10,854 bases of DNA from Chloroflexota bacterium (GTDB lineage Bacteria; Chloroflexota; UBA5177; JANWHV01): the NCBI GenBank assembly GCA_025450375.1, contig JANWHO010000080.1, positions 1 to 10,854 of the forward strand. The letters run 5' to 3'. The notes below the pieces were generated by a model. It did no database searches, was not told the origin of the DNA, and worked only from the letters and a program-made list of their open reading frames with translations. The translations under genes were made by a program, and so were the position numbers. This document shows positions 1-7,400 of the stretch, piece by piece (position 1 is the first letter of the stretch; every line of letters starts with the position of its first letter).

Positions 1-884
1 AGCGCGCCGGCAATGGTGCCGATATAGTGGCCGCTCCCCCCGATCAGGGGCGCTCCACCTACCGCGACCGCCGCGACGGACGCGAAGAGGTACGGGTCGC
101 CCATGCCAAGATAGGGCTGTCCGACGAAGCCGGTATACAGAATGCCCGCGATGGTCGCCGCGACGGCACAGATTACGTAGGTAGCGACCATGATCGGCAC
201 CACGTTGACGCCGGAGAACTGAGCCACGATCCGGCTCGTACCCACCGCGTACAGCCGCCGGCCAAAGGTGGTCCAACTCAGGGCAACCGTCGCCAGAACC
301 GCCAATCCCAGCCAGATCAGGGTATTAATCGGCAGTGGTCCAACCGAACTGAACGTCCAGTCCACCACCAACGGCGGCGCCCTGGATGCCTGTCTGCTCC
401 CCAGATACACGAGCAGCGCCCCCTGGACCACGACGTTCATCCCTAGCGTCATGATGATTGGCGAGATGCCCAGAACCGCGATTCCGATCCCGTTGAGCAA
501 GCCTACCAGCGCGCCAAGCAGAATAAGCACCGGAATGACCCAGATCAGGGGGCCATTCTGTCCACTGGTGAGGATGGTCAGGACAATGCCCGAGGCGCAG
601 AGCACATAGGGGATCGACAGATCCACCCCGCCCCCAATGATTACGAAGGTCTGTCCCAGGCCCACGATGCCGATGAAGGAGGACTCGATCAGCAACTCCT
701 TGATATGGGTCGGCGAGGCGAATCCCGGCGTAAAGGCGCTCGTGATCAGGAACATCGCGATGGCGATAAAATAGGCGAGCACGATCGACCGGTGGCGGCC
801 ATTGGCGGTGGCCCAGGCACTCTGGCGAAGGTTTGGGGAGGCCGCGGCGCGTGGCCCAATCGGCGGGCCCGGTATGGTATTCAT
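1..884 (-). CDS. CUT2-family sugar ABC transporter permease (RbsC-like), C-terminus cut by window edge
   Basis: Inner-membrane permease subunit of a ribose-type (CUT2, BPD_transp_2) ABC importer. The visible 294 residues have a polar N-terminal tail of about 32 residues and then several hydrophobic segments. Two family hallmarks are present: GQTFVIIGGGVDLS (residues 77-90), the conserved loop after the early membrane spans, and VGGAPLIGGSGHYIGTIAGA (275-294), the glycine-rich loop near the C-terminal third. The usual length is about 310-350 residues, so only the last spans are missing. The ATG overlaps the TGA of the upstream permease gene as ATGA, which implies translational coupling in one operon with the ATPase. 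No strong ribosome site precedes it. It differs clearly in sequence from its neighbour, so the pair probably forms a heteromeric channel (as YtfT/YjfF or LsrC/LsrD do). The substrate cannot be read from the sequence. Confidence 0.93.
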   Translation of the reverse strand, partial: MNTIPGPPIGPRAAASPNLRQSAWATANGRHRSIVLAYFIAIAMFLITSAFTPGFASPTHIKELLIESSFIGIVGLGQTFVIIGGGVDLSIPYVLCASGIVLTILTSGQNGPLIWVIPVLILLGALVGLLNGIGIAVLGISPIIMTLGMNVVVQGALLVYLGSRQASRAPPLVVDWTFSSVGPLPINTLIWLGLAVLATVALSWTTFGRRLYAVGTSRIVAQFSGVNVVPIMVATYVICAVAATIAGILYTGFVGQPYLGMGDPYLFASVAAVAVGGAPLIGGSGHYIGTIAGA

Positions 885-1945
885 ATCACGCTCTGCCTTC
901 GCACCAGAAAGGCAGCCAGCACGTTGAGCAGGACCGCGAAGATCAGGAGTACGCCCTCGAACAGTGACTGCCAGTTGCTGTCTATCCCATAGATAAAGAT
1001 GACGCTGCCAATCAGGGTGGGAATATACGCTCCGGCGATGGTGCCCCCGAATCCACCCCGTCCACCGACCAGCGCGGTGCCGCCCAGTACGACGGCGATC
1101 ACCGAGGTCAGAATGTATTCCGGCCCGACCGTTGGGTTGCCGGATTCGGATTGGGTGATGTAATAGAGTGCCGCCAGGGAAGCGAAGAGTCCGGCCAGCG
1201 CGTAGGTCAGCACGATAGTACGCACGACAGGCACGCCCGAGAGAAATGCCGCCTCCTGGCTGGATCCCACCGATCTGATTTCGAACCACAAGCGGGTCCG
1301 CTTGAAGATCAGCCAGAAGAGGGCCAACAGCACAAGAAGCCAGACCGGCGTTCCTACCCCCAACCACACGCCGTTGCCGAAGCTTGACCAGTTGGCGGGC
1401 ACCGTGCCACCGTTCGTCGGCAGGACCCACAGGGCCGCGCCGCCGAACACCGACGAAGTGGCGAGGGTGACGATAAACGGTTGCATACCAGTGACGCCGA
1501 TCAAGAAGCCATTGACCGCGCCGGCGGCGGTTGACCCGACAATCAACGCCGCCATGACCCACCACATCTGGGCGCCCCCATCGCCAAAATGAAGCGCCGC
1601 TATCGAAGTGACCAAGCTCAGCAAGCCGCCGCTGGAAAGGTCGATCCCACCAGAGACAATGACCAGGGTCTGGCCGAAGGAGATCAAGATCAGGGTAAGG
1701 GTTTCACCGGTAAAGATATTCAGCTCATTGAGCGTGTAGACGCCTGCTTGTCTTGACCCATAGAGCACTACGAGGATCGCGAGTATGATCCACGGGGTCA
1801 GAACCAGCACGGATCCACTCCGCAACCACTCCAGCACGGCCCTGGAAAGACGGGCCCCTCGGGAGGCGTCCGCGCCCATCGAGGATGGGGGTTCCCCGGG
1901 CGCCCGCCGTGCCACTTCCTCGATCGCTGGTTCGTCCCCGCTCAT
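881..1945 (-). CDS. CUT2-family sugar ABC transporter permease (RbsC-like)
   Basis: Complete 354-residue permease of the ribose-type ABC importer family. A charged N-terminal extension of about 40 residues precedes the first membrane span (about residues 45-63). The family loop GQTLVIVSGGIDLSSGG lies at 91-107 and the C-terminal glycine-rich loop VLGGTALVGGRGGFGGTIAGA-type motif at about 286-306, followed by two more spans. Its length is normal for the family. The start codon overlaps the TGA of the ATPase gene as ATGA, and its own stop overlaps the next permease start the same way. No Shine-Dalgarno sequence is obvious, so re-initiation by ribosomes leaving the ATPase gene is likely (inference). 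Two unlike permeases in tandem suggest a heterodimeric channel. The specific sugar is unknown. Confidence 0.95.
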   Translation of the reverse strand: MSGDEPAIEEVARRAPGEPPSSMGADASRGARLSRAVLEWLRSGSVLVLTPWIILAILVVLYGSRQAGVYTLNELNIFTGETLTLILISFGQTLVIVSGGIDLSSGGLLSLVTSIAALHFGDGGAQMWWVMAALIVGSTAAGAVNGFLIGVTGMQPFIVTLATSSVFGGAALWVLPTNGGTVPANWSSFGNGVWLGVGTPVWLLVLLALFWLIFKRTRLWFEIRSVGSSQEAAFLSGVPVVRTIVLTYALAGLFASLAALYYITQSESGNPTVGPEYILTSVIAVVLGGTALVGGRGGFGGTIAGAYIPTLIGSVIFIYGIDSNWQSLFEGVLLIFAVLLNVLAAFLVRRQSVI

Positions 1946-3486
1946 ACGGCGACCGTGGTTCCGGTGGTGGGGACAAAAGTGGCACGCAAGATCCGCTCCT
2001 CGGTCATCGCCTCACCCTCCAGGGTAGCCGTGACCATGCCGTCACTCAAGACAATGATCCGGTCGGCCACGTGGATCAGCTCCTGCATATCGGTGGAGTA
2101 GAACAGGATCGCGTAGCCGCGGGCTGCCAGATCGCGCATCAGTTGGAAGATATCGGCCTTCGTGCCGACATCTACTCCTCGCGTGAGGTCATAGAGCAGC
2201 AGAATATGAGCCTTGGTCTGGAGCAGTTTGGCGATCACCACCTTTTGCTGATTGCCGCCCGAAAGGCTGCTGACCGGTTGATCCATGTTCCGTGCCACCA
2301 CGTTGAGCTGTTGCATCGCGCCGCGGGCCAGTCGCCGCTCCGCGCTCTTATCAAGCAAGCCCAGATGGGAAACTTGGGAGAGAATGGGCAGGACGATGTT
2401 CTCTCGAATCGGCTTGGGAAGCAGCAAACCCTGATTCTTCCGGTCCTCGGGGACCAGCGCCAAACCGATCCCAGCGGCGAGCGCGTCTCGTGGGTTGGCG
2501 ATGCGGACTCGACGTCCATTCACCTCGATAGTGCCCTGGGCATGGTGGATGCCGTAGAGAGCCAGCACCACCTCCGATTGCCCCTGCCCTTGCAGGCCGC
2601 CCATTCCCAAAATTTCCCCTTCCCGCAGATCGAAAGAGACATCTCGCAAGCGTGCCCCGTGCCGCAGGTTGCGTACGGAGAGAAACACCCGCTCGGTGGC
2701 CGTTGGTGTACGGTCGGGATACAGTCGATCGCGCGCCCGGCCGAGCATCATGCCGACGATCTGGTCGTCATCCAGATCGCGCATCGGCTTGGTTCCAACG
2801 TGTCGCCCGTTGCGGAAGACGGTGCAGGTGTCGGCCACCGCGCGTACCTCGGCCAGTCGGTGCGAGATATAGATGACCAGCGTGCCGGCGCTCGCCAGCC
2901 GTTTACACAACCGGAGGAGCCATGCCACTTCGGGCGGCGATAAGGCGGAAGTCGCTTCGTCGAGGATCAGGATGCGTGGCCGCTGCGAAATGGTCTTCGC
3001 TATTTCAATCAGTTGTCGTTCGGCGACCGGCAATCCGCGCACGACCCGATTTGGGTCGACCGCCGGCAGTTCCAGTTCCTCGAACAGCTCGCGCGTGCGG
3101 CGGCGGAGCGCGGAGGCCGAGATCGTATGAAGGATGGTCCGGTCCTCACGCCGGAACCAGATGTTCTGGGCGACCGTAAGATCGGGGATCAGGGATAATT
3201 CCTGGAACACGGCGCCGATGCCGGCGGCCCACGCCGCCCGTGGATTGTGCAGGGTGACCGGTGCGCCAGACAGGGAGATCTCGCCCGAATCGCCACGCAG
3301 GGCGCCGGTCAGGACCTTTATCAGGGTGCTCTTGCCTGCCCCGTTCTCGCCCAGGAGGGCATGGACCTCGCCGGAATAGGCTGTGAAGTCGACGTTGTCG
3401 AGAGCGACGATCCCGCCAAACGTCTTGGTGAGCCCGACCACTCGGAGGGCCGGTGTCCCATCTCGGCCAGGCATGGACTGCATCAT
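1942..3486 (-). CDS. CUT2-family sugar ABC transporter ATP-binding protein, two nucleotide-binding domains (RbsA/MglA-like)
   Basis: Energises the CUT2 importer from the cytoplasmic face. With the chosen start it has 514 residues, a normal RbsA length. Domain 1 has Walker A GENGAGKS (about 46-53), a degenerate signature LPVAERQLIEIAK, Walker B ILILDEATS (about 172-180) and the switch histidine in ISHR. Domain 2 has a degenerate Walker A (GLQGQGQS, about 297-304), an intact signature LSGGNQQK (about 408-415) and an altered Walker B, ILLLYDLTRG in place of the usual ILLLDEPTRG. In this family that pattern leaves one complete ATP site: domain 1 Walker motifs facing the domain 2 signature. The ATG was chosen because GGGAG lies just upstream. 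A second ATG follows directly (3483). An upstream in-frame ATG (3546) lacks a ribosome site and would sit almost at the predicted transcript start. The gene is first in the operon. Confidence 0.95.
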   Translation of the reverse strand: MMQSMPGRDGTPALRVVGLTKTFGGIVALDNVDFTAYSGEVHALLGENGAGKSTLIKVLTGALRGDSGEISLSGAPVTLHNPRAAWAAGIGAVFQELSLIPDLTVAQNIWFRREDRTILHTISASALRRRTRELFEELELPAVDPNRVVRGLPVAERQLIEIAKTISQRPRILILDEATSALSPPEVAWLLRLCKRLASAGTLVIYISHRLAEVRAVADTCTVFRNGRHVGTKPMRDLDDDQIVGMMLGRARDRLYPDRTPTATERVFLSVRNLRHGARLRDVSFDLREGEILGMGGLQGQGQSEVVLALYGIHHAQGTIEVNGRRVRIANPRDALAAGIGLALVPEDRKNQGLLLPKPIRENIVLPILSQVSHLGLLDKSAERRLARGAMQQLNVVARNMDQPVSSLSGGNQQKVVIAKLLQTKAHILLLYDLTRGVDVGTKADIFQLMRDLAARGYAILFYSTDMQELIHVADRIIVLSDGMVTATLEGEAMTEERILRATFVPTTGTTVAV

Positions 3487-3490
3487 CTCA

Positions 3491-3495
3491 CTCCC
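3491..3495 (-). promoter_or_regulatory. Ribosome binding site that sets the ATPase start
   Basis: GGGAG on the minus strand lies 4 bases before the ATG at 3486 and 7 bases before the ATG at 3483. No comparable site precedes the in-frame ATG codons further upstream. This favours a start at one of these two adjacent codons. Confidence 0.65.
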
Positions 3496-3560
3496 GCCCG
3501 CCATCCGGCTCCGCGGCACCATGACTGGTGAACGCCCTGGCCACATAAAGCGTCACGAAG

Positions 3561-3589
3561 AGTATAGTTTTGCCCTCGGCTTTCGTCAA
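3561..3589 (-). promoter_or_regulatory. Sigma-70-type promoter of the CUT2 operon
   Basis: On the minus strand, TTGACG (3589-3584) is followed after exactly 17 bases by TATACT (3566-3561). This is five of six matches to each consensus hexamer with ideal spacing. Transcription should begin near 3554 and give a leader of about 70 bases before the ATPase gene. The predicted start agrees with rejecting the ATG at 3546. The -35 box sits inside a 9-base element shared with the opposing promoter. Confidence 0.75.
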
Positions 3590-3724
3590 CAGTATACGAG
3601 GCTAGATAGGGCTGATAGCGTTCTGGTCCATGCCCTGACCAACGTGGTTAACGCATGCCCGGTGGCTTGGCCGCCTCAACCTTCCATGAACGTAATAAGC
3701 CCTAGTTATTGCGCCTGACAACTG

Positions 3725-3753
3725 TTGACAGATCGCACGTAGTACACTACAGT
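3725..3753 (+). promoter_or_regulatory. Sigma-70-type promoter of the CUT1 operon
   Basis: A perfect TTGACA (3725-3730) is followed after 17 bases by TACAGT (3748-3753), which matches four of six consensus -10 positions. The expected transcript start is near 3760. The inverted repeat GTAGT-AC-ACTAC covers the end of the spacer and the first half of the -10 box and is a plausible operator. The opposing operon has a promoter of the same design about 135 bases away. Confidence 0.7.
3739..3750. promoter_or_regulatory. Candidate operator overlapping the -10 box of the CUT1 promoter
   Basis: GTAGT-AC-ACTAC is a perfect 5-bp inverted repeat with a 2-base centre. Its position over the spacer and -10 element would suit a repressor. 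It is short enough to occur by chance, and no cognate regulator is visible. Confidence 0.3.
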
Positions 3754-3917
3754 GGGTAAATCTCCAAATCGAGGCGCGTGGTTCCCGGCCTGTCGGATCG
3801 GCCTCGGTGCTGACCAATGGGGAGTCGAGGAGGGCAGAAGAACCAGGAATTCGTCAACCGGCGGAACTGGAAGAGCCTACGAATCGCATGTGGGAACTCA
3901 CGGAGGAGTTGTAAGCT

Positions 3918-5345
3918 ATGGGTACACACCCAAAAAGCAGACGCGATTTCCTGAAGACGGCAGCCGGAACGGTAGGAGCGGGCGTGGTGGCCGCCGCCGG
4001 TCTGGAGACGAGCCTCAAAACGGTGGCGGCCGCGGCCCCCGCCGCGGTTCGCGCGCAGGCCCTCGAATCATCGGGGACGATGTGGTGCATGCTCTGGCAG
4101 CCCCATATCAATGCCTTCAACGAAATGATCGCGTTATTTAAGAAGCAGACCGGCTCGACCATCACCCTCAGGCCGCAGGCAGCGGCTGGACTGGCCTCGG
4201 AGATTGTCGCGACCAAGTTCATTGCCGCCACGGCCGCCGGTACGCAGCCCGATCTTTGCGCCAATACCGGCCAGAACATCGTGCTCCTCGCCGCGCAGGG
4301 GGCGGTGAAGGACATCGGGACCAGCGTCTACGCGGCCAATCACATTGTTATTTCCCGCGACTTCGTCGGCGATTCGGTCCAGGAGTTTACCTGGCGAAAC
4401 AAGATCTACGGCGTGCCGCTGGAAGCCGATGGCGGCCTTGGTCCGTTCGTCAATGTGCGGGCCGATCTGGTCAAGGCCAAGGGACTGACCGCCCAGTATC
4501 CTCCCAGCAGCGGTAAGTTCGCCTTCGACAGCTACGACCAGCTTTTTACCCTGGCCAAAGCGCTGCAAGAAACCAAGGGTGGAAAAGTCACGCGTTACGG
4601 GCTGTGCGGCGAGGGATGGGACGACGCAGCCCTCCACATGATCATGAATCAACTGGGCACCTTCCCCTTCGACGCGGCGACCAATACGTTCAAATATGAT
4701 TCACCGGCCGGCATCCAGGCCATGCAGCTTCACGTGGCGACTCCAGTCAAAATGGGGATCGAGCGTGAATGGGGCGATATCATCGCCGTCGAAAACGTGG
4801 CCTTGAAAGGGGAGTGCGCCATTAGCCTGACCAATGGCTCCGCGTCCCTCTTCGGTCCTCCCCTGGGCTATGACTTCGTCATCGCCGGCGCTCCGGCGAT
4901 CAACGGCAAAGTCGCGGTCGGCGTGGGTTCTGGACAGGGATGGGGCATTAATGAGGCCGCCAGCGCCCATAGCCCGAACCTCGCGGATGCCTTTCTGCGA
5001 CTGGTAGCCTCACGGCCGGGCCAGTATATCTACGACAAGATCTACGGCGGCGTGGCGATTCCTTCCTGGAAGGACATTCTCTTCCATGACACGTCCCGCT
5101 TCAAGCCCGCGAACAGCTCAAACGCATCATGGGTTCTGGACAGCAAGCCACAGGTTCTGCAGTTGCTCGATACCGTCAAGTACATTGGCGAGGTCGGCTA
5201 CTACAACAAGCTCGTCGATGCCTGCATCAGCCAGAGCCAGGCGGTTCGCCTGGGCAGGCTGACCGCCAAGCAGGGCATGCAGGCGATCCAGGCCGTGGCC
5301 GTGGCCCAATACAAGCAATACAAGAGCGATCTCGCCAATCTCTAG
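3918..5345 (+). CDS. Tat-exported extracellular sugar-binding protein of a CUT1 ABC importer
   Basis: Solute-binding lipoprotein-like subunit (SBP_bac_1 / MalE type), 475 residues, that captures a sugar outside the membrane and delivers it to the permeases encoded next. The N-terminus carries a twin-arginine motif, SRRDFLK (7-13), then a hydrophobic stretch (about 15-29) and a likely cleavage site near ARAQA-type Ala-X-Ala at 46-48. There is no lipobox cysteine there, so anchoring by lipidation is not supported. After the signal comes a region typical of the family (residues 50-180), including the segment GVPLEADGG. The start is supported by GGAGG at 3902-3906, 11 bases before the ATG. It is the first gene of the rightward operon, with two matching permease genes behind it. 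The sugar is not identifiable from sequence alone; disaccharide, oligosaccharide or glycerol-phosphate substrates are all possible. Confidence 0.92.
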   Translation: MGTHPKSRRDFLKTAAGTVGAGVVAAAGLETSLKTVAAAAPAAVRAQALESSGTMWCMLWQPHINAFNEMIALFKKQTGSTITLRPQAAAGLASEIVATKFIAATAAGTQPDLCANTGQNIVLLAAQGAVKDIGTSVYAANHIVISRDFVGDSVQEFTWRNKIYGVPLEADGGLGPFVNVRADLVKAKGLTAQYPPSSGKFAFDSYDQLFTLAKALQETKGGKVTRYGLCGEGWDDAALHMIMNQLGTFPFDAATNTFKYDSPAGIQAMQLHVATPVKMGIEREWGDIIAVENVALKGECAISLTNGSASLFGPPLGYDFVIAGAPAINGKVAVGVGSGQGWGINEAASAHSPNLADAFLRLVASRPGQYIYDKIYGGVAIPSWKDILFHDTSRFKPANSSNASWVLDSKPQVLQLLDTVKYIGEVGYYNKLVDACISQSQAVRLGRLTAKQGMQAIQAVAVAQYKQYKSDLANL

Positions 5346-5368
5346 GCGGCAGTAAGGAATACCGCCTG

Positions 5369-5407
5369 GGCACGGAGCTATCGGCTATGCCATGGTAGCT
5401 CCGTGCC
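5369..5407 (+). promoter_or_regulatory. Perfect 12-bp stem-loop between binding-protein and permease genes
   Basis: GGCACGGAGCTA (5369-5380) pairs without mismatch with TAGCTCCGTGCC (5396-5407) across a 15-base loop. No run of T follows, so it is not a standard intrinsic terminator. A weaker stem, GGCGG (5345-5349) with CCGCC (5362-5366), lies just upstream and begins at the last base of the binding-protein stop codon. In malE-malF type operons a hairpin here protects the upstream mRNA segment and gives more binding protein than permease. The same role is inferred here. Confidence 0.7.
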
Positions 5408-5443
5408 GGCGAGCAGAGGATGCTTTGGATTGGTATCACGCGT

Positions 5444-5449
5444 GAGGAA
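5444..5449 (+). promoter_or_regulatory. Ribosome binding site that sets the first CUT1 permease start
   Basis: GAGGAA ends 4 bases before the ATG at 5454. The longer in-frame alternative, a GTG at 5403, lies inside the 3' arm of the 12-bp hairpin and has no ribosome site, so the ATG at 5454 is preferred. Confidence 0.7.
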
Positions 5450-5453
5450 CGGC

Positions 5454-6389
5454 ATGAAGCAGAACGGTATGGGGCTCTCGACGCCCAGATCACGCGGATT
5501 CGTCCGCATGATCGGCAAGATGTTGCGGAGACCTCAGTTCTGGTTTGGCTTTGTCACGCTTGTCCCGCTGTTCGCGTGGTATTCGGTGATCTCTTTCTGG
5601 TCGGTGATTCAGGCTTTCCGCATTGCCTTGATTCACTATCGGCTTATCGGCACGGGCCGATTCGTCGGTCTGGACAATTTTCGGGAGCTGTTTTCCGATC
5701 CGCTGTTTACCACCTCACTGAAGAACAGCGCCGAATGGGGCGTAATCGGTATCTTCGTCGGCATTCCCCTGGCCTTGACGATTGCGCTCTGCCTGGTCAA
5801 TGTGACGCATGGGCGAAACCTGTTCCAGAGTCTGATCTTCGTGCCGGTCGTTGTCCCGATAGTCTCGACCATCCTGATCGCCAAGTACCTGCTCGACCCG
5901 GCTGTCGGGCCAATCGACGCGCTGTTACAGTTTCTACACCTACCCCAATCCGGATTCCTGACTGATGGGAACGCGGCCCTCCCAACCGCCGCGCTCTTCG
6001 GTTCCTGGAAAGGTCTGGGAATCACCATCGTCATTTTGACGGCTGGGCTTCTCAATATCCCCACCGAGGTCAACGACGCGGCGCGGATAGATGGCGCGAA
6101 CGAATGGGGCCGCTTCCGGTACATCACGCTCCCCCTGGTTCAGCCGACCCTGAATCTTGTCGTCATCCTGGGAGTGATTGGGGCGCTGCAGGAGTTCACC
6201 ATCCCCCAGGTACTCACCGGAGGGGGTCCAGCCAACGCGACGATGACGATCAATCTCTATATTTACAACCTCGCGTTTCAGAACTTTCAGTTCAGCCAGG
6301 CGTCGGCCGCGGCCCTCGTCGAATTCGCCATTACCATGGTGCTCACGCTTGGAACACTCCGCCTCACCCGTATGAGCTGGTCCTACTAG
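5454..6389 (+). CDS. CUT1-family sugar ABC transporter permease (MalF/UgpA-like)
   Basis: Membrane-spanning subunit of the CUT1 importer, 311 residues with the chosen start. It begins with a basic segment, then about six hydrophobic spans. The EAA loop that docks on the ATPase is visible as DAARIDGANEWGRFRYITLP (about residues 208-227 of this form), followed by VQPT and a segment with LTGGGPANAT that is typical of MalF/UgpA relatives. Its length fits the short MalF class, which lacks the large periplasmic loop of E. coli MalF. It lies about 110 bases after the binding-protein gene with a hairpin between, and 6 bases before the next permease gene. It very likely pairs with that MalG-like protein. 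Confidence 0.94.
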   Translation: MKQNGMGLSTPRSRGFVRMIGKMLRRPQFWFGFVTLVPLFAWYSVISFWSVIQAFRIALIHYRLIGTGRFVGLDNFRELFSDPLFTTSLKNSAEWGVIGIFVGIPLALTIALCLVNVTHGRNLFQSLIFVPVVVPIVSTILIAKYLLDPAVGPIDALLQFLHLPQSGFLTDGNAALPTAALFGSWKGLGITIVILTAGLLNIPTEVNDAARIDGANEWGRFRYITLPLVQPTLNLVVILGVIGALQEFTIPQVLTGGGPANATMTINLYIYNLAFQNFQFSQASAAALVEFAITMVLTLGTLRLTRMSWSY

Positions 6390-6395
6390 GAAGGG

Positions 6396-7289
6396 ATGGC
6401 GAGAGAGTCGATGGCCGCCACTCACCCTTCCGATGGAGGTGTTATTTCCCGGTACCGCCAATCGCCCAAGCCGCGGCTAAAGCCGGGCCAACTGGTCATG
6501 AATCTCGTGCTGATCGTAGGGGTGCTGATCGCCATTGCTCCCCTGGTGTGGTCAGTGTTCGGCTCAGTCAAGCCTTTTCACGAACTGATGCAGTCCAGAG
6601 ACTTTCTGCCGCATCAGTGGACGTTCGACGCGTACGGGTACGTATTCGGAGCGGCAAATCTGTGGTCCAGCTTCCGCAATACGGTCGTCGTGACGTTCAG
6701 CGTGACGTTCGTATCGGTCCTCACCTCGACCATGGCCGGATACGTGTTCGCCAAGTACCGGTTTCCCGGCAAGGAGTTGCTCTTTCTGGTGCTGCTGGCC
6801 ACCCTGATGGTGCCCTTTGTCGTGATGCTGGTGCCCCTCTATATCACGATCAGTCATGCCGGCCTCTCCGACAGCCTGGCGGGGGTGATCGTCACGGGCT
6901 TCTACTCAACCTTTGGCATCTTCATGATGCGCCAGTTCATCCTGACCCTACCCGTGGAGCTGCTTGAGGCCGCCCGCATTGACGGCGCCTCGGAGTGGCG
7001 GATCTTTGGCCAGATTGTGATTCCGCTCTCTGCTTCGCCTGCCGCGGCATTGAGTATCTTCATCTTTCTGGGAACCTGGAACGATTACCTGTGGCCGTTC
7101 GTGGTGTTGACCAGTCCCAATAGCCAGACGCTACCGCTGTTCCTCACCGGGCTGCAGGGGCTTTTCATCACCCGCTATGACTATTTGATCGCGGCGGGCG
7201 TTTTAACCTCGATACCGCTGATGGTTGCCTATGCCTTCGGATCGAAGTACATGATCCGCGGCGTCGCGATGACTGGGTTGAAGTTTTAG
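6396..7289 (+). CDS. CUT1-family sugar ABC transporter permease (MalG/UgpE-like)
   Basis: Second permease of the CUT1 importer, 297 residues, with a polar N-terminal tail of about 33 residues and about six membrane spans. The EAA loop reads EAARIDGASEWRIFGQIVIP (191-210). GTWNDYLWPFVVL (226-238) is a strong MalG-type marker, and the protein ends with the usual short basic/glycine tail (RGVAMTGLKF). The start is ambiguous. The ATG at 6396 has AGGAAGGG directly against it, closer than ideal, while an in-frame ATG at 6411 has GAGAGAG 3 bases upstream; either leaves the transmembrane domain intact. No ATPase gene follows, so this importer probably borrows a shared MsiK/UgpC/MalK-type ATPase encoded elsewhere (inference from family habit). 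I see no convincing terminator right after the stop. Confidence 0.94.
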   Translation: MARESMAATHPSDGGVISRYRQSPKPRLKPGQLVMNLVLIVGVLIAIAPLVWSVFGSVKPFHELMQSRDFLPHQWTFDAYGYVFGAANLWSSFRNTVVVTFSVTFVSVLTSTMAGYVFAKYRFPGKELLFLVLLATLMVPFVVMLVPLYITISHAGLSDSLAGVIVTGFYSTFGIFMMRQFILTLPVELLEAARIDGASEWRIFGQIVIPLSASPAAALSIFIFLGTWNDYLWPFVVLTSPNSQTLPLFLTGLQGLFITRYDYLIAAGVLTSIPLMVAYAFGSKYMIRGVAMTGLKF

Positions 7290-7400
7290 GGTGAGTCGCG
7301 GCTGCCCGCCGGCTTCATTGGAGGCGTGAGGAATTTCAGCCCGACCGATCAGACCCCGAGCGGAAGGGGGGATGGACGCATCGATTGCCTTAGGTAACCG

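Larger units (their letters stand above)
3487..3917. other. Divergent intergenic control region between two sugar ABC operons
   Basis: This 431-base stretch holds no credible gene. It contains one outward promoter for each operon, with about 135 bases between their -35 boxes, and these small palindromes: ACCA-ACG-TGGT (3638-3648), GTTAAC (3647-3652), AATAA-N7-TTATT (3694-3710) and GTAGT-AC-ACTAC (3739-3750). The last overlaps the -10 box of the rightward promoter, where a repressor could block transcription (inference). The rightward transcript would have a leader of about 155 bases. I saw no known riboswitch fold in it, only weak complementarity (GAGGC near 3771 with GCCTC near 3801). No regulator gene lies next to this region inside the window. 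Confidence 0.6.

Noticed and set aside
1885..2943. Long plus-strand open frame (352 codons) opposite the ATPase gene
   Set aside because: It lies antisense to a gene with intact ABC motifs, its protein has no domain-like pattern, and long antisense frames are common in GC-rich coding DNA.
3487..3546. Longer form of the ATPase starting at 3546
   Set aside because: No ribosome site, about 8 bases from the predicted transcript start, and the extra 20 residues do not resemble RbsA N-termini.
3760..3917. Riboswitch in the long CUT1 leader
   Set aside because: Only weak 5-bp complementarity is present and no known aptamer consensus could be recognised by eye.
3817..3951. Possible upstream open frame in the CUT1 leader that overlaps the binding-protein start
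   Set aside because: No ribosome site and no recognisable peptide; its overlap with the Tat signal region appears accidental.
5403..5453. Longer form of the first CUT1 permease from the GTG at 5403
   Set aside because: The codon lies inside the 12-bp hairpin, has no ribosome site, and the ATG at 5454 has GAGGAA well placed.
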